In this document: piece by piece, positions 12,059 to 24,300 of the stretch
Layout of the letters: each line of letters starts with the position of its first letter
How positions within the stretch are numbered: position 1 is the stretch's first letter
Source: Sarcophilus harrisii
Taxonomy: Eukaryota > Chordata > Mammalia > Dasyuromorphia > Dasyuridae
Direction: 5' to 3'
Assembly (NCBI RefSeq): GCF_902635505.1
Contig: NC_045427.1
Span: 87,961,960-88,025,959 of the forward strand
DNA: 64,000 nucleotides
The notes under the pieces: generated by a model
Database searches by the model: none
What the model saw: only the letters and a program-made list of their open reading frames with translations
Told to the model about the DNA's origin: nothing
Made by a program: the position numbers and the translations under genes

Positions 12059-14004
12059 GGAATCTATCTGCCAAGGGAAAATCAGAAACTTTATGAGCAA
12101 AATTACAGACCACTTTTCACACAAATTAAGTCTGATTTAACCAATTGGAAAAATATTAAATGCTCTTGGATAGGGCGAGCAAATATAATAAAGATGACAA
12201 TATTACCTAAACTAATCTATTTATTTAGCGCTATACCAATCAGACTCCCAAAAAACTATTTTTATGACCTAGAAAAAATAACAACAAAGTTCATATGGAA
12301 AAACAAAAGGTCAAGAATTTCAAGGGAATTAATGAAAAAAAATCAAATGAAGGTGGCTTAGCTGTACCAGATCTAAAATTATATTATAGAGCAGCAGTTA
12401 CCAAAACTATTTGGTATTGGCTAAGGAATAGATTAGTTGATCAGTGGAATAGATTAGGTTCAAGGGATAAAACAGTCAACAAATATAGCAACCTAGTCTT
12501 TGACAAACCCAAAGACCCCAGCTTTTGGGATAAGAACTTACTGTTTGATAAAAATTGCTGGGAAAATTGGAAACTAATATGGCAGAAACTAGGCATTGAT
12601 CCATACTTAACGCCGTACACCAAGATAAGGTCAAAATGGGTTCATGACCTAGGCATAAAGAATGAAATTATTAATAAATTAGAGGAACACAGGATAGTTT
12701 ACCTCTCAGACCTGTGGAAGGGGAAGGTCTTTATGACCAAAGCAGAACTAGACATCATTACTGGTCACAAAATACAAAATTTCGATTATACCAAACTGAA
12801 AAGTTTTTGTACAAAAAAAACTAATGCAGACAAGATTAGAAGGGAAGCAATAAATTGGGAAAATATTTTTACAGTCAAAGGTTCTGATAAAGGCCTCATT
12901 TCCAAAATATATAGAGAATTAACTCTAATTTATAAAAAATCAAGCCATTCTCCAATTGAAAAATGGTCAAAGGATATGAACAGACAATTCTCAGATGAAG
13001 AAATTGAAACTATTTCTAGACATATGAAAAGATGCTCCAAGTCATTATTAATCAGAGAAATGCAAATTAAGACAACTCTAAGATACCACTACACACCCGT
13101 CAGATTGGCTAAGATGACAGGAAAAAATAATGATGATTGTTGGAGGGATGCGGAAAACTGGGACATTGATGCATTGTTGGTGGAGTTGTGAACGAATCCA
13201 ACCATTTTGGAGTAGTTTGGAACTATGCTCAAAAAGTTATCAAACTGTGCATACCCTTTGATCCAGCAGTGTTACTACTGGGATTATACCCAAAGAGATT
13301 ATAAAGAAGGAAAGGGACCTGTATGTGCCACGAATGTTTGTGGCAGCCCTTTTTGTAGTGGCTAAAAACTGGAAACTGAATGGATGTCCATCAGTTGGAG
13401 AATGGCTGAATAAATTGTGGTATATGAACATTATGGAATATTACTGTTCTGTAAGAAATGACCAACAGGATGATTTCAGAAAGGCCTGGAGAGACTTACA
13501 CGAACTGATGCTGAGTGAAATGAGCAGGACCAGGAGATCATTATATACTTCAACAAACAATACTATATGATGACCAGTTCTGATGGACCAGGCCATCCTC
13601 AGCAACGAGATCAACCAAATCATTTCTAATGGAGCAGTAATGAACTGAACTAGCTATGCCCAGAAAAAGAACTCTGGGAGATGACTAAAAACCATTACAT
13701 TGAATTCCCAATCCCTATATTTATGCACACCTGCATTTTTGATTTCCTTCACAAGCTAATTGTACAATATTTCAGTCTGATTCTTTTTGTACAGCAAAAT
13801 AACGTTTTGGTCATGTATACTTATTGTGTATCTAAGTTATATTTTAATATATTTAACATCTACTGGTCATCCTGCCATCTAGGGGAGGGGGTAGGGGGGT
13901 AAGAGGTGAAAAATTGGAACAAGAGGTTTGGCAATTGTTAATGCTGTAAAGTTACCCATGTATATATCCTGTAAATAAAAGGCTATTAAATAAAAATTAA
14001 AAAA
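12059..14004 (+). mobile_element. Young marsupial L1, 5'-truncated (copy 1)
   Basis: About 1.95 kb of L1 sense strand: the end of ORF2, 3' UTR and an A-rich tail. ORF2 pieces include LPKLIYLFSAIPIRLPKNYF, VPDLKLYYRAAVTKTIWYWL and SPIEKWSKDMNRQFSDEEIE. A 298-codon open stretch runs 12295-13191. Indels after about 13140 break the Cys-rich C-terminus. Target-site duplication aattttttcctaatc at 12044-12058 and aatttttcctaatc at 14005-14018. Roughly 3-4% divergent by eye from copy 2. It is too truncated to be autonomous. Confidence 0.9.
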
Positions 14005-14018
14005 AATTTTTCCTAATC

Positions 14019-14882
14019 ATTTAATGTCCTAATCTTGAGATGTCTTGAAAATTTATCCTCAATAGTTTTAAAATTAGCCTGTGGTACAGCCCTTCTTGCA
14101 TAGATTTGGTTTGACCCAGTCACTCTTTCTGACTTCATCTTCCTGAATGTTTATACTTTCTCACACAGCACATTGGGCATTGATTAATCTGAATGAGGTA
14201 GATCCACTGTCATTGGTGATGAGTAAGCCACTAAAGTAATGTAGTTTGTATACTACTAGTTAGCCTTCAAAGACCACCATGTTACTCTACTAAAGTAGGA
14301 TTTTTGTGTAATAGAGATTTGATATGTATTTGAAAACCTCCATCGACACCTTACGCCATTATTATGCTAAACTATTTTTTTAAAAGACAATACAAATATA
14401 TTTTGCTTCCTTTTCTTTGTTACATGGAGGATTCCATTGGAAAGGGGGTATTTCTAAACATTTTTGTGTTGTGGAAAGGCAAGGCAAGAAGTATTTATTA
14501 CAAGTTTACTGTGTGTTAGGTACTGTGTCAGCTTTAGGAATGTGAACACAATCTGATGAAGGAAAACATGTGAGAAATAAACCTCTTGGACGCAGAAATG
14601 GACAAAGTTAAAAGTCTGTTTTATTACACATCTGCAGAAGTGGATGTGTCCTATTATAGAATAGGCACACACCAGGAAAGAGGAAGATCAAGCACTATAT
14701 CCCTATTCCCAGTTGCAAAGTCTTTCCCCCGTTTCCCATTTGCTGGGTATTCCAGGAGGCAAAGCTTCCCATTTGCACCCCTACATACTTACTTCTAAAA
14801 ACATTCTCCCTCTCACCACATATATCACATGATGATTAAAATGAGCCTAAGCTTCTCCTGGGGAGAAAGTAATGCATCATTT
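14019..14882. other. Host spacer between two L1 copies
   Basis: Continuation of the 11.4-12.0 kb host sequence. A reversed L2 terminus is possible at 14485-14535 (tactgtgtgttaggtactgt). No gene supported. Confidence 0.4.
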
Positions 14883-14897
14883 AAATAAGTGAATTGA

Positions 14898-16219
14898 CCT
14901 CTCGGACCTGTGGAAGGGGAAGGTCTTTATGACCAAAGAAGAAGTAGAGATCATTACTGATCACAAAATAGAAAATTTCGATTATACCAAACTGAAAAGT
15001 TTTTGTACAAACAAAACTAATGCAGACAAGATTAGAAGGGAAGCAATAAACTGGGAAAATATTTTTACAGTCAAAGGTTCTGATAAAGGCCTCATTTCCA
15101 AAATATATAGAGAATTAACTCTAATTTATAAAAAATCAAGCCATTCTCCAATTGAAAAATGGTCAAAGGATATGAACAGACAATTCTCAGATGAAGAAAT
15201 TGAAACTATTTCTAGTCTTATGAAAAGATGCTCCAAGTTATTATTAATCAGAGAAATGCAAATTAAGACAACTCTAAGATACCACTACACACCTGTCAGA
15301 TTGGCTAAAATGACAGGAAAAAAAAATGATGATTGTTGGAGGGGATGCGGGAAAACTGGGACATTGATGCATTGTTGGTGGAGTTGTGAACGAATCCAAC
15401 CATTTTGGAGAGTAGTTTGGAACTGTGCTCAAAAAGTTCTTAAACTGTGCATACCCTCTGATCCAGCAGTGTTACTACTGGGATTATATCCCAAAGAGAT
15501 TATAAAGAAGGGAAAGGGACCTGTATGTGCACGAATGTTTGTGGCAGCCCTTTTTGTAGTGGCTAAAACTGGAAACTGAATGGATGCCCATCAGTTGGAG
15601 AATGGCTGAATAAATTGTGGTATATGAATATTATGGAATATTACTGTTCTGTAAGAAATGACCAACAGGATAATTTCAGAAAGGCCTGGAGAGACTTACA
15701 CGAACTGATGCTGAGTGAAATGAGCAGGACCAGGAGATCATTATATACTTCAACAACAATACTATATGATGACCAGTTCTGATGGACCAGGCCATCCTCA
15801 GCAACGAGATCAACCAAATCATTTCTAATGGAGCAGTAATGAACTGAACTAGCTATGCCCAGAAAAAGAACTCTGGGAGATGACTAAAAACCATTACATT
15901 GAATTCCCAATCCCTATATTTATGCACACCTGCATTTTTGATTTCCTTCACAAGCTAATTGTACAATATTTCAGAGTCTGATTCTTTTTGTACAGCAAAA
16001 TAACGTTTTGGTCATGTATACTTATTGTGTATCTAGTTTATATTTTAATGTATTTAACATCTACTGGTCATCCTGTCATCTGGGGGAGGGAGTGTGGGGG
16101 GGTAAGAGGTGAAAAAATTGGAACAAGAAGTTTGGCAATTGTTAATGCTGTAAAGTTGCCCATGCATATATCCTGTAAATAAAAGGCTATTAAATAAAAA
16201 AATAAAAATTAAAAAAAAT
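14898..16219 (+). mobile_element. Young marsupial L1, 5'-truncated (copy 2)
   Basis: 1.32 kb of the same L1 family as copy 1, starting at the position equivalent to 12701. Exact 15-bp target-site duplication aaataagtgaattga at 14883-14897 and 16220-16234. It keeps the open C-terminus of ORF2 (216 codons, 14929-15579), including an intact L1 Cys-His motif CX3CX7HX4C in CWRGCGKTGTLMHCWWSC. A poly(A)-rich tail is present. Confidence 0.93.
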
Positions 16220-16249
16220 AAATAAGTGAATTGATAATCACTGATACTT

Positions 16250-16680
16250 TTTCTTTTTCTTATTAACTTATCAACATCAAGAAACAAACATTTCAACATA
16301 ACAAAGAACAAAAAAGATGACTGCATTATGAAATTGTGAACTGCTATGTACCAATTGTTTTAAAAAATTTAGTGAATTTAGCAAAATTATAAGAAAATTG
16401 TACCTTGTATCCATCTTTGAACTTTTTTCTAAGTACTTTTATTTTAAACTTAAATACAGAATAGGAAAAGAAAAAAATTTTCCATGTGCACAGAACATAA
16501 AAAAAGAGTTTTAAAATATAAAGCACTACATTTCCATTTCAAGAAAGCCTATAATAAACACTACATATTATGTTCAGAGATGTCCATCTTTGCTTCCTTG
16601 TAGGTTTGTCTTTGTTCTCTGTTGTATACTTTTTACTTTATTCTTCCCTCCTTCTTTTCTCCCTTCTATGTATTTTAAAT
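16250..16680 (-). mobile_element. Unclassified interspersed repeat, also at 56570-56830
   Basis: Shares with 56570-56830 catttcaagaaagc, gtccatctttgcttcctt-like and tttgttctctgttg blocks in the same order. Probably an old L1-type tail; strand inferred from its T-rich structure. Confidence 0.35.
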
Positions 16681-17084
16681 ATTTTATTTATAATTTTTTA
16701 TGTCACACTACCTATTAACTTTCCCCATAAAAGCCCTTCCCAATAATAACTAATATTTATATAATTTTTTAAAATTACAAAGTACTTTACATATATCATC
16801 AATTCTATTCAGAGTTGTTATCTTAATTAACTTTGCATTTCTACAAGTATCTATTGCCTGAAATCTATACAGTTCTAATAAGGAGTAATGCAGACCATTA
16901 CATAGAGAGAAAAATTACCACACAAATGTGAAATGAAGAATATTTACTATCCTAGTGAAAAATCAAACTGGAGGTGAATGGATTTTAGGTGATTTAAGGC
17001 AGAAAATATTGTTTCAAAAATCTTAGTGCAGTTTTAGGCTATTAAAGTTTAAAACTATACTAAGATTTTTGGGACCCCTTTTTG

Positions 17085-17205
17085 AGATTGGAGAGGCAGC
17101 ATGTTATGATAAATAGAGACCTGGTAGCAGAACAGGAAGACAAGAATTCAAATACAGCCTCTGTCTCATACCAGTTATGCAATCTTGGGTAAATTTTCAG
17201 TAGAA
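17085..17205 (+). mobile_element. tRNA-type SINE fragment, sense
   Basis: ggcagcatgttatgataaat, cctggtagcagaacaggaag, gacaagaattcaaatacagc: a diverged SINE head with B-box-like gaattcaaatac. Confidence 0.5.
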
Positions 17206-17514
17206 AATTTGGCACCTGTTTATATGGGGGTTTTAAATTATATTTTTCTTTTGGTGTACAGCATATACTGAAGATATGGAGAATATTTTACCTGAATATA
17301 CAGATATGAGCTAATTCAGGATCAGGTGGAACAGCTATCTATTCCTCCATTATATCTACTGGCTAGCCCTGGATACCAGAACATGCAATTGTGATCCAAT
17401 TGTTCTATCCAATCTCATTCAATTATTCTGAGTCCATCTCACCATCTTCCTGCTACCACAGGTGTACCTAATTCTCTCCTTTTCTACTTTCACAGAATAA
17501 AATACCTCTTTCCA

Positions 17515-17645
17515 GTCATCATTCCCTTATATGTACTGTCTTTCTGTATTAGAATGTAAGCTCTTTGAGGATAGAGATACTGTCTTTGGCTTTAGTATAG
17601 AATCTAACATATAACAAGTGCTTTATAATATTTTTTAATTCATTC
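17515..17645 (+). mobile_element. L2 3' end, sense
   Basis: tagaatgtaagctctttgag and gatagagatactgtctttgg followed by a tail with aagtgctttataata. Confidence 0.65.
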
Positions 17646-17649
17646 ATTA

Positions 17650-17801
17650 TACTTTTGAAATAGGAAAAAAAGGAACAGTATAAGTTAAAGTTTGAAAGGC
17701 AAGTTGGAGCTGTTAATAGAATAAATTGTAAATAGAAGTTTTGAATTTATAAATAAAAGATAAGTGAAAGGTATTTGTTTTAGCAGGAAAATAACACGGT
17801 C

Positions 17802-17864
<63 letters not shown>

Positions 17865-18740
17865 CATCAGTTAAATGAAACTGGTAGCCATGTGAGGAAT
17901 GGAAAGGGAAGAAACTAGAGACAAAGAGTTCAGTTGGAAGACTATTACATTAGTATTACAGAGATAATTGTAAAGAAAAGGGGATAGATAATGGAAAGAT
18001 GAATTTAGCAACTGACTAGACATAAAGCAGTAGAATCAAAGATGTCTTGAGTTGAAGCCTTGTTAACAGGTAAGATAGTAAATAGTTTCATAATAGAAAT
18101 AGAAAATCTAGGAGGAAGGGCAGATCTCAATAGAAAAGACAATGAGCTTTTTTGGGGGGACATTTTAAATTATAGGGGCAAACAAGAAATTCAGGTGCAG
18201 ATGTTTAGCACAGTTTTAGAAATGTGGGAATGGAGCTTACAGGCATGATTAATGCTGCTCATGAATTTAGGAGTCATCAGTTTAGAAATAATAATTAAAT
18301 TATTTGAGTTGATGAAATTGTCTAAAGAGAGCAAAAGGAGAGAGAATCTTGACTCACAATTAAAGGGAAGAAGTAGGAAGATGAACTAACAAAGAGGATA
18401 AGACAGGAAGGAGAACCAAGAAATAACATGCCCTAGGAGGAAGAGGAGAAATTATGAAGAAAGTGGTCAAAGATGTGAAATGCTGCAAAAAGTAAAAACA
18501 GAAAGAATGAAGACAGAGAAAAAGCTACTAGATTTAGTAAGAGATCATTGGTAACCTTAGAAAGGAAAATTTCAGTGGGGAAGAAACGCATGTGTGTGTA
18601 TATGTGCATACACATTATGTAGGCTGCTTTTAGCATAGCATATTGAAAGATTTGTGGAAGGTTTAGGACAAGAATAAAACAGAATAAGGTGTGGATAATC
18701 TGTAGTGCAGGCTGAAGCACTCATATTAAGAAGAGAATCA
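17650..18740 (-). mobile_element. Long L2 fragment, antisense, carrying a (TA)n tract
   Basis: Recognisable over about 1 kb as the reversed L2 3' region: gagttcagttggaagactat, aggagtcatcagtttagaaa, gagaaccaagaaataacatg, taagagatcattggtaacct. The (TA)n run at 17803-17862 interrupts it. Confidence 0.6.
17803..17862. repeat. (TA)n microsatellite
   Basis: About 60 bp of near-pure TA with one or two ACATA interruptions. Confidence 0.95.
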
Positions 18741-18744
18741 CAGA

Positions 18745-20350
18745 TTCAGATCCATTGAAAGGGGCTGTTTTGTTTTCTAATGGCCAAAAGGAAGGTGTCT
18801 ATGTTTCAACATACTTTTTAATTTAACCATACTAATGAATTACATTAACTAATATTAATACTAGATATTCTAAGAGCTAAAATTGAGAAACTACCTGTAA
18901 AAAATTGAGAAATCTTCTCAAACTGTCCAAAAAACCCCAACAGAAATAAGGATTTGAGGTACTTTTAAAATGAGAGAAAAGAAATGAAGTAGTATAGAGT
19001 AAATACGACAAAGTTTTAAAAGTGATACAAAATAAACAATGCCAAGAAAATAAACTATGAGTCAGAGATTACTGTGATAAACTATGACAACATTTAATAA
19101 TATTGACTTGATTCGCCTCATAATAGATAACCGAAAGTGCAGTAAAAAGCTGTTGTAAAATGAAGTCGTCCCTTGATTTGTAAATTTAGGATTAATTATT
19201 GAATAACTCAGAATAAAAATATAATAATGAATACATATTGAAAGTTAAAATTATTCTTGTCAAAAATGTTTGAATCTGTTTACTATAATCAACTTCTTCA
19301 ACAATAATACCATTAACAAAAAGACCACAATATATGCTTAATTACAAAAACATATTCTAATATTCTGTACTCACAAGTTCAATTTTGTAGAATTTTCATA
19401 GATTTAAATATCAAATTTTTGAGTAAAACAAATGACAAAAAAAAATCAGCTCTTGAAGTAGCTCTATTGGAAAAAACCAATTTATCTTCTCTCAATGATT
19501 GAGAATTAAAGTTTTTTTTAAATGGTAGTCTTCCTTGAAACATATCAAAGTTGTTTCTGTTTTTATTTTTTTGAGGCTGATAAAGTTACAACCTGTCTGA
19601 TACTCAGTTTCATTATCAGTAAAATGAGAAGCTTGGAATAGATTACTATTGTCTCTAAAGGGTCCTTTCATATCTAGAATTATCTGTTTTATTTAAATTT
19701 GACACCTGTTTATATTTCCTTCTAAAAAGTCAAATTATATAGTTACTGTACCCACAACTGTATAAATCAATATTTATAAATTCTTTCAAATGCAGTAGTA
19801 GAAAACATTTCATTTGTTATAGACATAAAACTAATCCTAAGAGATTTTTTAAATCTTGAAATGATTTTTCATTTTATTTTTGTACATTTGTAATAATTTC
19901 TTAAAGATTAAGAATATCGCTTAAGTAGATTCTCAGGTAAAGAAAAGAAGCTGTAGACAACAAAACTGTCAAAAGAAACTGATCCTTTTGAGACTGTCTA
20001 AAGATTCTTTACATTTACTTGAAGATATCAAAATTCCAACTCAAGGGCTTTGAAAGATTTGTCATAACTACCGAATCTACATTAATCCTTTTATTCCACT
20101 TTGTAGAGTAAAAAAAGTTATTCGTTAATATGTTAGTCTGTCAGTTGGCAGATTAAAAAAAAAAAAGACTCGGTTCCTAGAATTTAGTTCTGTTGAAACA
20201 TCATTGCTTACCTTCAAAGGGCTAAAAATGTTCCAAGTAAATTACCTGACGTATGAAAGGTCAACAATTATCATCTTTAGCTAAAAGGAAATGATTGTTA
20301 ACATCTGCTTCCTCATTTACCCACTTTTAAAGTCAATTTTTTTTTCCCCC
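18745..20350. other. Upstream flank of EPCAM, largely unique AT-rich DNA
   Basis: No gene. The only repeat I recognise is a sense THER2/MIR3 3' fragment at about 19570-19690 (ctcagtttcattatcagtaa, gggtcctttcatatctagaa). It is the longest repeat-poor stretch upstream of EPCAM and a candidate for distal regulation, but no motif proves that. Confidence 0.45.
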
Positions 20351-20399
20351 AAGGCCGTCAAGTTCATAGTACAAGGGAATTAAGTTAAATGGCCTTGGA

Positions 20400-21289
20400 G
20401 AGATCAGAGTTTGCTAGCCAGACCCAAGTAGCTTCGGGCAGCCCTTCTTGGCTGCCTTTCCTCCACTTTTTCCCCCTTTGTCTGTATTCGCCCTCGCCTT
20501 CCCCTTCCCCTCTTTGACTCAACCCACTCCCCTCTCCCTAACTCGTTCTCTAGGGCCTTTTTTCCCTGCTCCCTGGCATCCTCTCTTAACTAGGACGGGC
20601 CAATTAGCCCAGGTGACTAGAGAGTGTCACTTGGCGCCCCCTCGCCAGGCTCTCCCTAGACTTACGGCTCTCTCAGACTGGGGACACACATAGGAACGGA
20701 AGCAGGGAGATGGCGGGGCCGGGGTGGGAATAGGTTGAGGGGGTAGGGCGGGCAGGCTGTCCGGTGGCTTAAAGAGAAGAGACCAGAAACCACACCTGAG
20801 AAGCGCCTAGGGGAGGGGGAAGGGGAAGAGGGCGGTGCCTAAACTCTAGCCAACACCGCGGGCGCCACGGGAGAGGAGGGGACTTTACCCCCACCCCCTT
20901 CCCCCCCGGAAGAGGAGGAGGAGGAGGACTCTACCTTGGGAACCGGTCAGACTGGTGGGGGTGGGAGGCAGGGGGCCCACAGCCCTAAGGGAGAGGCTTG
21001 GAGAGAGGCGGAGACCAGGTTGGTTGGGCTGGTCCTGGTGTGGCATCAGACTCTCCCCAGACTCTCTGTGCCTCTCTGGGAGTCGGTCTCCACTCTGGTC
21101 CTCGTCTAGCTCGAGGCCAGGTGACCTCTGCTAGCCCCTCCCAATCTTGAGGGGCACGAGACCCTCTTACCCAGCTCCTCAGCCGGACCCTCCGAGGGTC
21201 CTAGCGCACGTCAGACCACTTTGCCTCTGGGACTAGGCTTGGGAGTAACGTGCTCCCGTGCCCTCTCCGCACCGCGCGGCGCGCTCGCC
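20400..21289 (+). promoter_or_regulatory. EPCAM: EPCAM promoter / CpG-rich 5' region
   Basis: The base composition switches from AT-rich to GC- and CpG-rich at about 20.4 kb and stays so into intron 1. Visible candidate sites are CCAAT at 20600-20604, a GC box gggcggg at 20746-20752 and an E-box CACCTG at 20793-20798; ZEB-type repressors are known to act on EPCAM through such E-boxes. No TATA box is apparent. The transcription start is not determinable from sequence alone. Confidence 0.65.
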
Positions 21290-21365
21290 ATGGCTCTCCC
21301 CCGGGCTCTTGTGCTCTGGCTGCTGCTCGCGGCCACGGCTGTATCGATGAGCTGGGCTGGGAAAG
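21290..21365 (+). CDS. EPCAM: EPCAM exon 1 (coding part)
   Basis: Encodes residues 1-25 plus one base. It contains the signal peptide, with hydrophobic core [14 protein letters not shown]. The 76-bp coding length equals the human exon as I recall it. The donor is gtgagc at 21366. Confidence 0.95.
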
Positions 21366-24300
21366 GTGAGCCGGAGGAACAAGCTGGGGACGGTCAGGGA
21401 TGCTGGGCGTGGGGTGGTGTGTATGTGTGGGGTGGGGGTGACCACGGTGGCTGAAGGCTTCGTCTGGGCTGAGGAGGGAGAGAGAGATGGACGAGGTCAT
21501 GGGGAAGATTGCATTTAGTGACCCGAGGACCCGGAGAGTGTAGGCAGAGGCGGGGAACTGCTAGCCAGAGCTTCGCGTACCCGTGGCTGTCTTTGTTTCT
21601 GGGGGAAGGAGCCAGCTTCGCCTCGGAAACAATTAAGGGCGAGTTGGGGGTGAGGGCCTAGAGAAGGGACTGGTCTCGGGAGGATGACTTAGGGCGGGGG
21701 GAAAAGGGGAAAGCGGATGGGGAATGAAGACCCAGGTTGTGTTAAGTCTGGGGGAATTGGTACCCGGGGAGGGGCCTTGAGTATTGTTGTTTGGCAGGAC
21801 AGTGGGAGTAGGAGAGAGGTAAGGGGATAAGGGGGAATGGGGGGTCGGGTCGTCCCTTCTGCCTTCCGGCCCCGCCGACCCTGCCCTTTTTCTTCCCTTT
21901 TCCTTGTCCCTTTCCACTCCCTCTTTCTCTCCACACAATGGCGCCACTCTCCCTTTTCCGGGCTTCGATTACTTCAGCAGATGAAGAGAGATCCCTTGGG
22001 GAAGCTGGGGAAAGCGGGAACTGGTCAATGGCCCTGGCTGGGCTGGGTTGGGCTGGGCTGAGCTGGGCTGTGCTGGGCTGAGCTGGGCCCCGCCCTACGA
22101 GGAGACTTGCTACCTGAGTTAATACCCGGATGAGAACCGGGAGCGGCGCCACAGGTGATTGTCTTGAAGCGCTTCCATACACCTGCTCTCTCCAGGCATT
22201 CGCTCCCTTCTCCCCACTTTACTTCTGTACCCTCGAGGAGTGGAAAGAAAACTTTCCAATTATGATCCAACTTCTTGTTTCCATCTGAGAGTGAAACACC
22301 TTAAGTCCGTTTCCTATTGGAAAGATAAGAAATTAAGTAATGGTTTCCTTTAAGTGCAGTTGGATGCTGCATTCCATACTCCTTGAGGACTCTTGTCTGC
22401 TCTCTCTATTTTTAGTATATTGGCTGCAGTAATGTTCGTTCTAGTCTTCCCTTTGATCTCCCATTTGGCCGTACATAGTTTGTCTTCCATCTCCTACTTC
22501 CCCTCTTTGAGAACAGATTGGGTTTTAATTTCATTGTATTATGGGTGTTTGTTTTTTGCCTTTCTTTATGTCCCCAGCGTTTAGCACATTTCGTGGTGCA
22601 TACATATAATGAAGTAGGTGCTTCATACATGTTGACTGACTGCGGGATAGAAAGGCAGTATTATCAGAGACATTTTACTTTGTCTTTAATGAATCAAATC
22701 GGTTTTGAACTGGAGGGTGGGTTCTGAAGGGAAGGAAGGAAGAAATGACTTGGGTTTCTATGTTTTGTAAAGGTTGGTTATGTTTGAGGGAATGGAAAGA
22801 TTGGGCCTAAAAGTTGACATAGGAATCAGTGAAATGACCCATTGTACAAACAAGTTAAAAAAATTTTTAGAACCACTTTTTCTTGCCATTTAAAGCTGTG
22901 ATTTTATTGGATACTTCGGTAGGATTCCCAGAAACTCATTTAACTGGAGCACCAGAATTGTCTTTGAGGGGAGTATTATTATTATTATTATTATTATTAA
23001 TTGAAATTAATTGAAAGATATCAGGTTTATAAATATCTTTTTTTCCTTTTCCTAGCGTGTATCTGTGAAACAAATAAGCTAACAAACTGCACTGAAATCT
23101 CACCTGATGAGTGCCAATGTCAGGCTATTGGTTCACCAAATATAGTCACCTGTTCAACACGTGAGTTTAGTCTAATTTTCTGCTATTAATTTTATGTTTG
23201 GTATATTAATTTGGCTAGTAGAATGTAGTAGAGACCATTTGTAAATAACAAATCAGTGTGTAAAAATATTTACTCAGAAGTATATTACTTGTTTTGTTTA
23301 TAATGGGACATTCTGGTTTCAGCTCAGTTGTATGTGCATTTTTTAAAAAATCATCTAACTATCCACATTTATAAGTATTATGGCTTTTTCTAGAATGTGA
23401 GAGGTGAATTTTTTATATTTATAAGTAATTTGTTTTTCTAGAATATAAGAAGTGAACACTTAAGGCTTTGCATGTATCATGGCTCCGGTGATTCAAAGGA
23501 GAACAAAAATTAAAATATACTCTTCAGAATAAACAATATGACTCAAACAAGAACATTTTTTTTTAAAAAATTCTGACTTGTAGGATTTTAGATCTTGAGA
23601 AAGACTTCCTTTTCATTAAATGTGAGGAAACAGAGCCAGTGATTTGCATGTTATGCGTATAAGTGGTAGAGTTGTTTTCAGATTCCTAGTTCACCCATTT
23701 CTATCACATTGTCTTGGGAATTTATCCTTTCTTGAATTTAGTGATTATGCATTCATGTCTTAACTTTTGAGCTGTGTAGGCTCTTGAATATTATTTATAA
23801 TAAAAGATACTAAGGCATAAGCCCAGTTTTATTTTTTTGAGTTTGACCATAACATTTTTCTCCCCAAAGTGGCTACAAAATGTTTGTTGATGAAGGCAGA
23901 AATGACTAATTCAAAGAGTGGGCGGAGAAAAAGACCAGAAGGATCTTTTAAAGATAATGATGGACTATATGATCCTGATTGCGATACACATGGTCACTTC
24001 AAACCTCGCCAATGTAATGGCACTGCCCTTTGCTGGTGTGTGAATACAGCTGGAGTAAGAAGAACAGATAAGGATACTGAAATATCATGCAGTGAACTAG
24101 TAAGAACATAGTAAGTTTGCCTTTATTACTAATATTCATATTTTTTAGATAAATTCCTTGTCTGTGAATCTTAACACAGTGTTTTGTACTGGAAATTTTG
24201 ATGGTAAATATGATAGTTAATCTAAAAGCATTCTGATTCATTTGTTGGTTTGATTAAAAAAGAAATTTATTTCCTTTTAATGATACTACTGCTATATTTG

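Noticed and set aside
12295-13191. 298-codon open frame as a host gene
   Set aside because: It is the C-terminal part of L1 ORF2 with flanking L1 3' UTR, poly(A) tail and target duplication.
14480-14830. A possible solo LTR between the two young L1s
   Set aside because: No terminal TG/CA with matching target duplication could be found, so no retroviral call is made.
14929-15579. 216-codon open frame as a host gene
   Set aside because: Same L1 ORF2 C-terminus, including the L1 Cys-His motif, in a bounded insertion.
20448-20693. 81-codon frame upstream of EPCAM
   Set aside because: Pro/Leu-rich, begins in the promoter region, no recognisable domain.
21633-22270. Overlapping minus-strand open frames (up to 146 codons) at the EPCAM CpG island
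   Set aside because: Pro/Ser/Arg-rich low-complexity products of GC-rich DNA, with no homology or splice logic; chance frames over intron 1.
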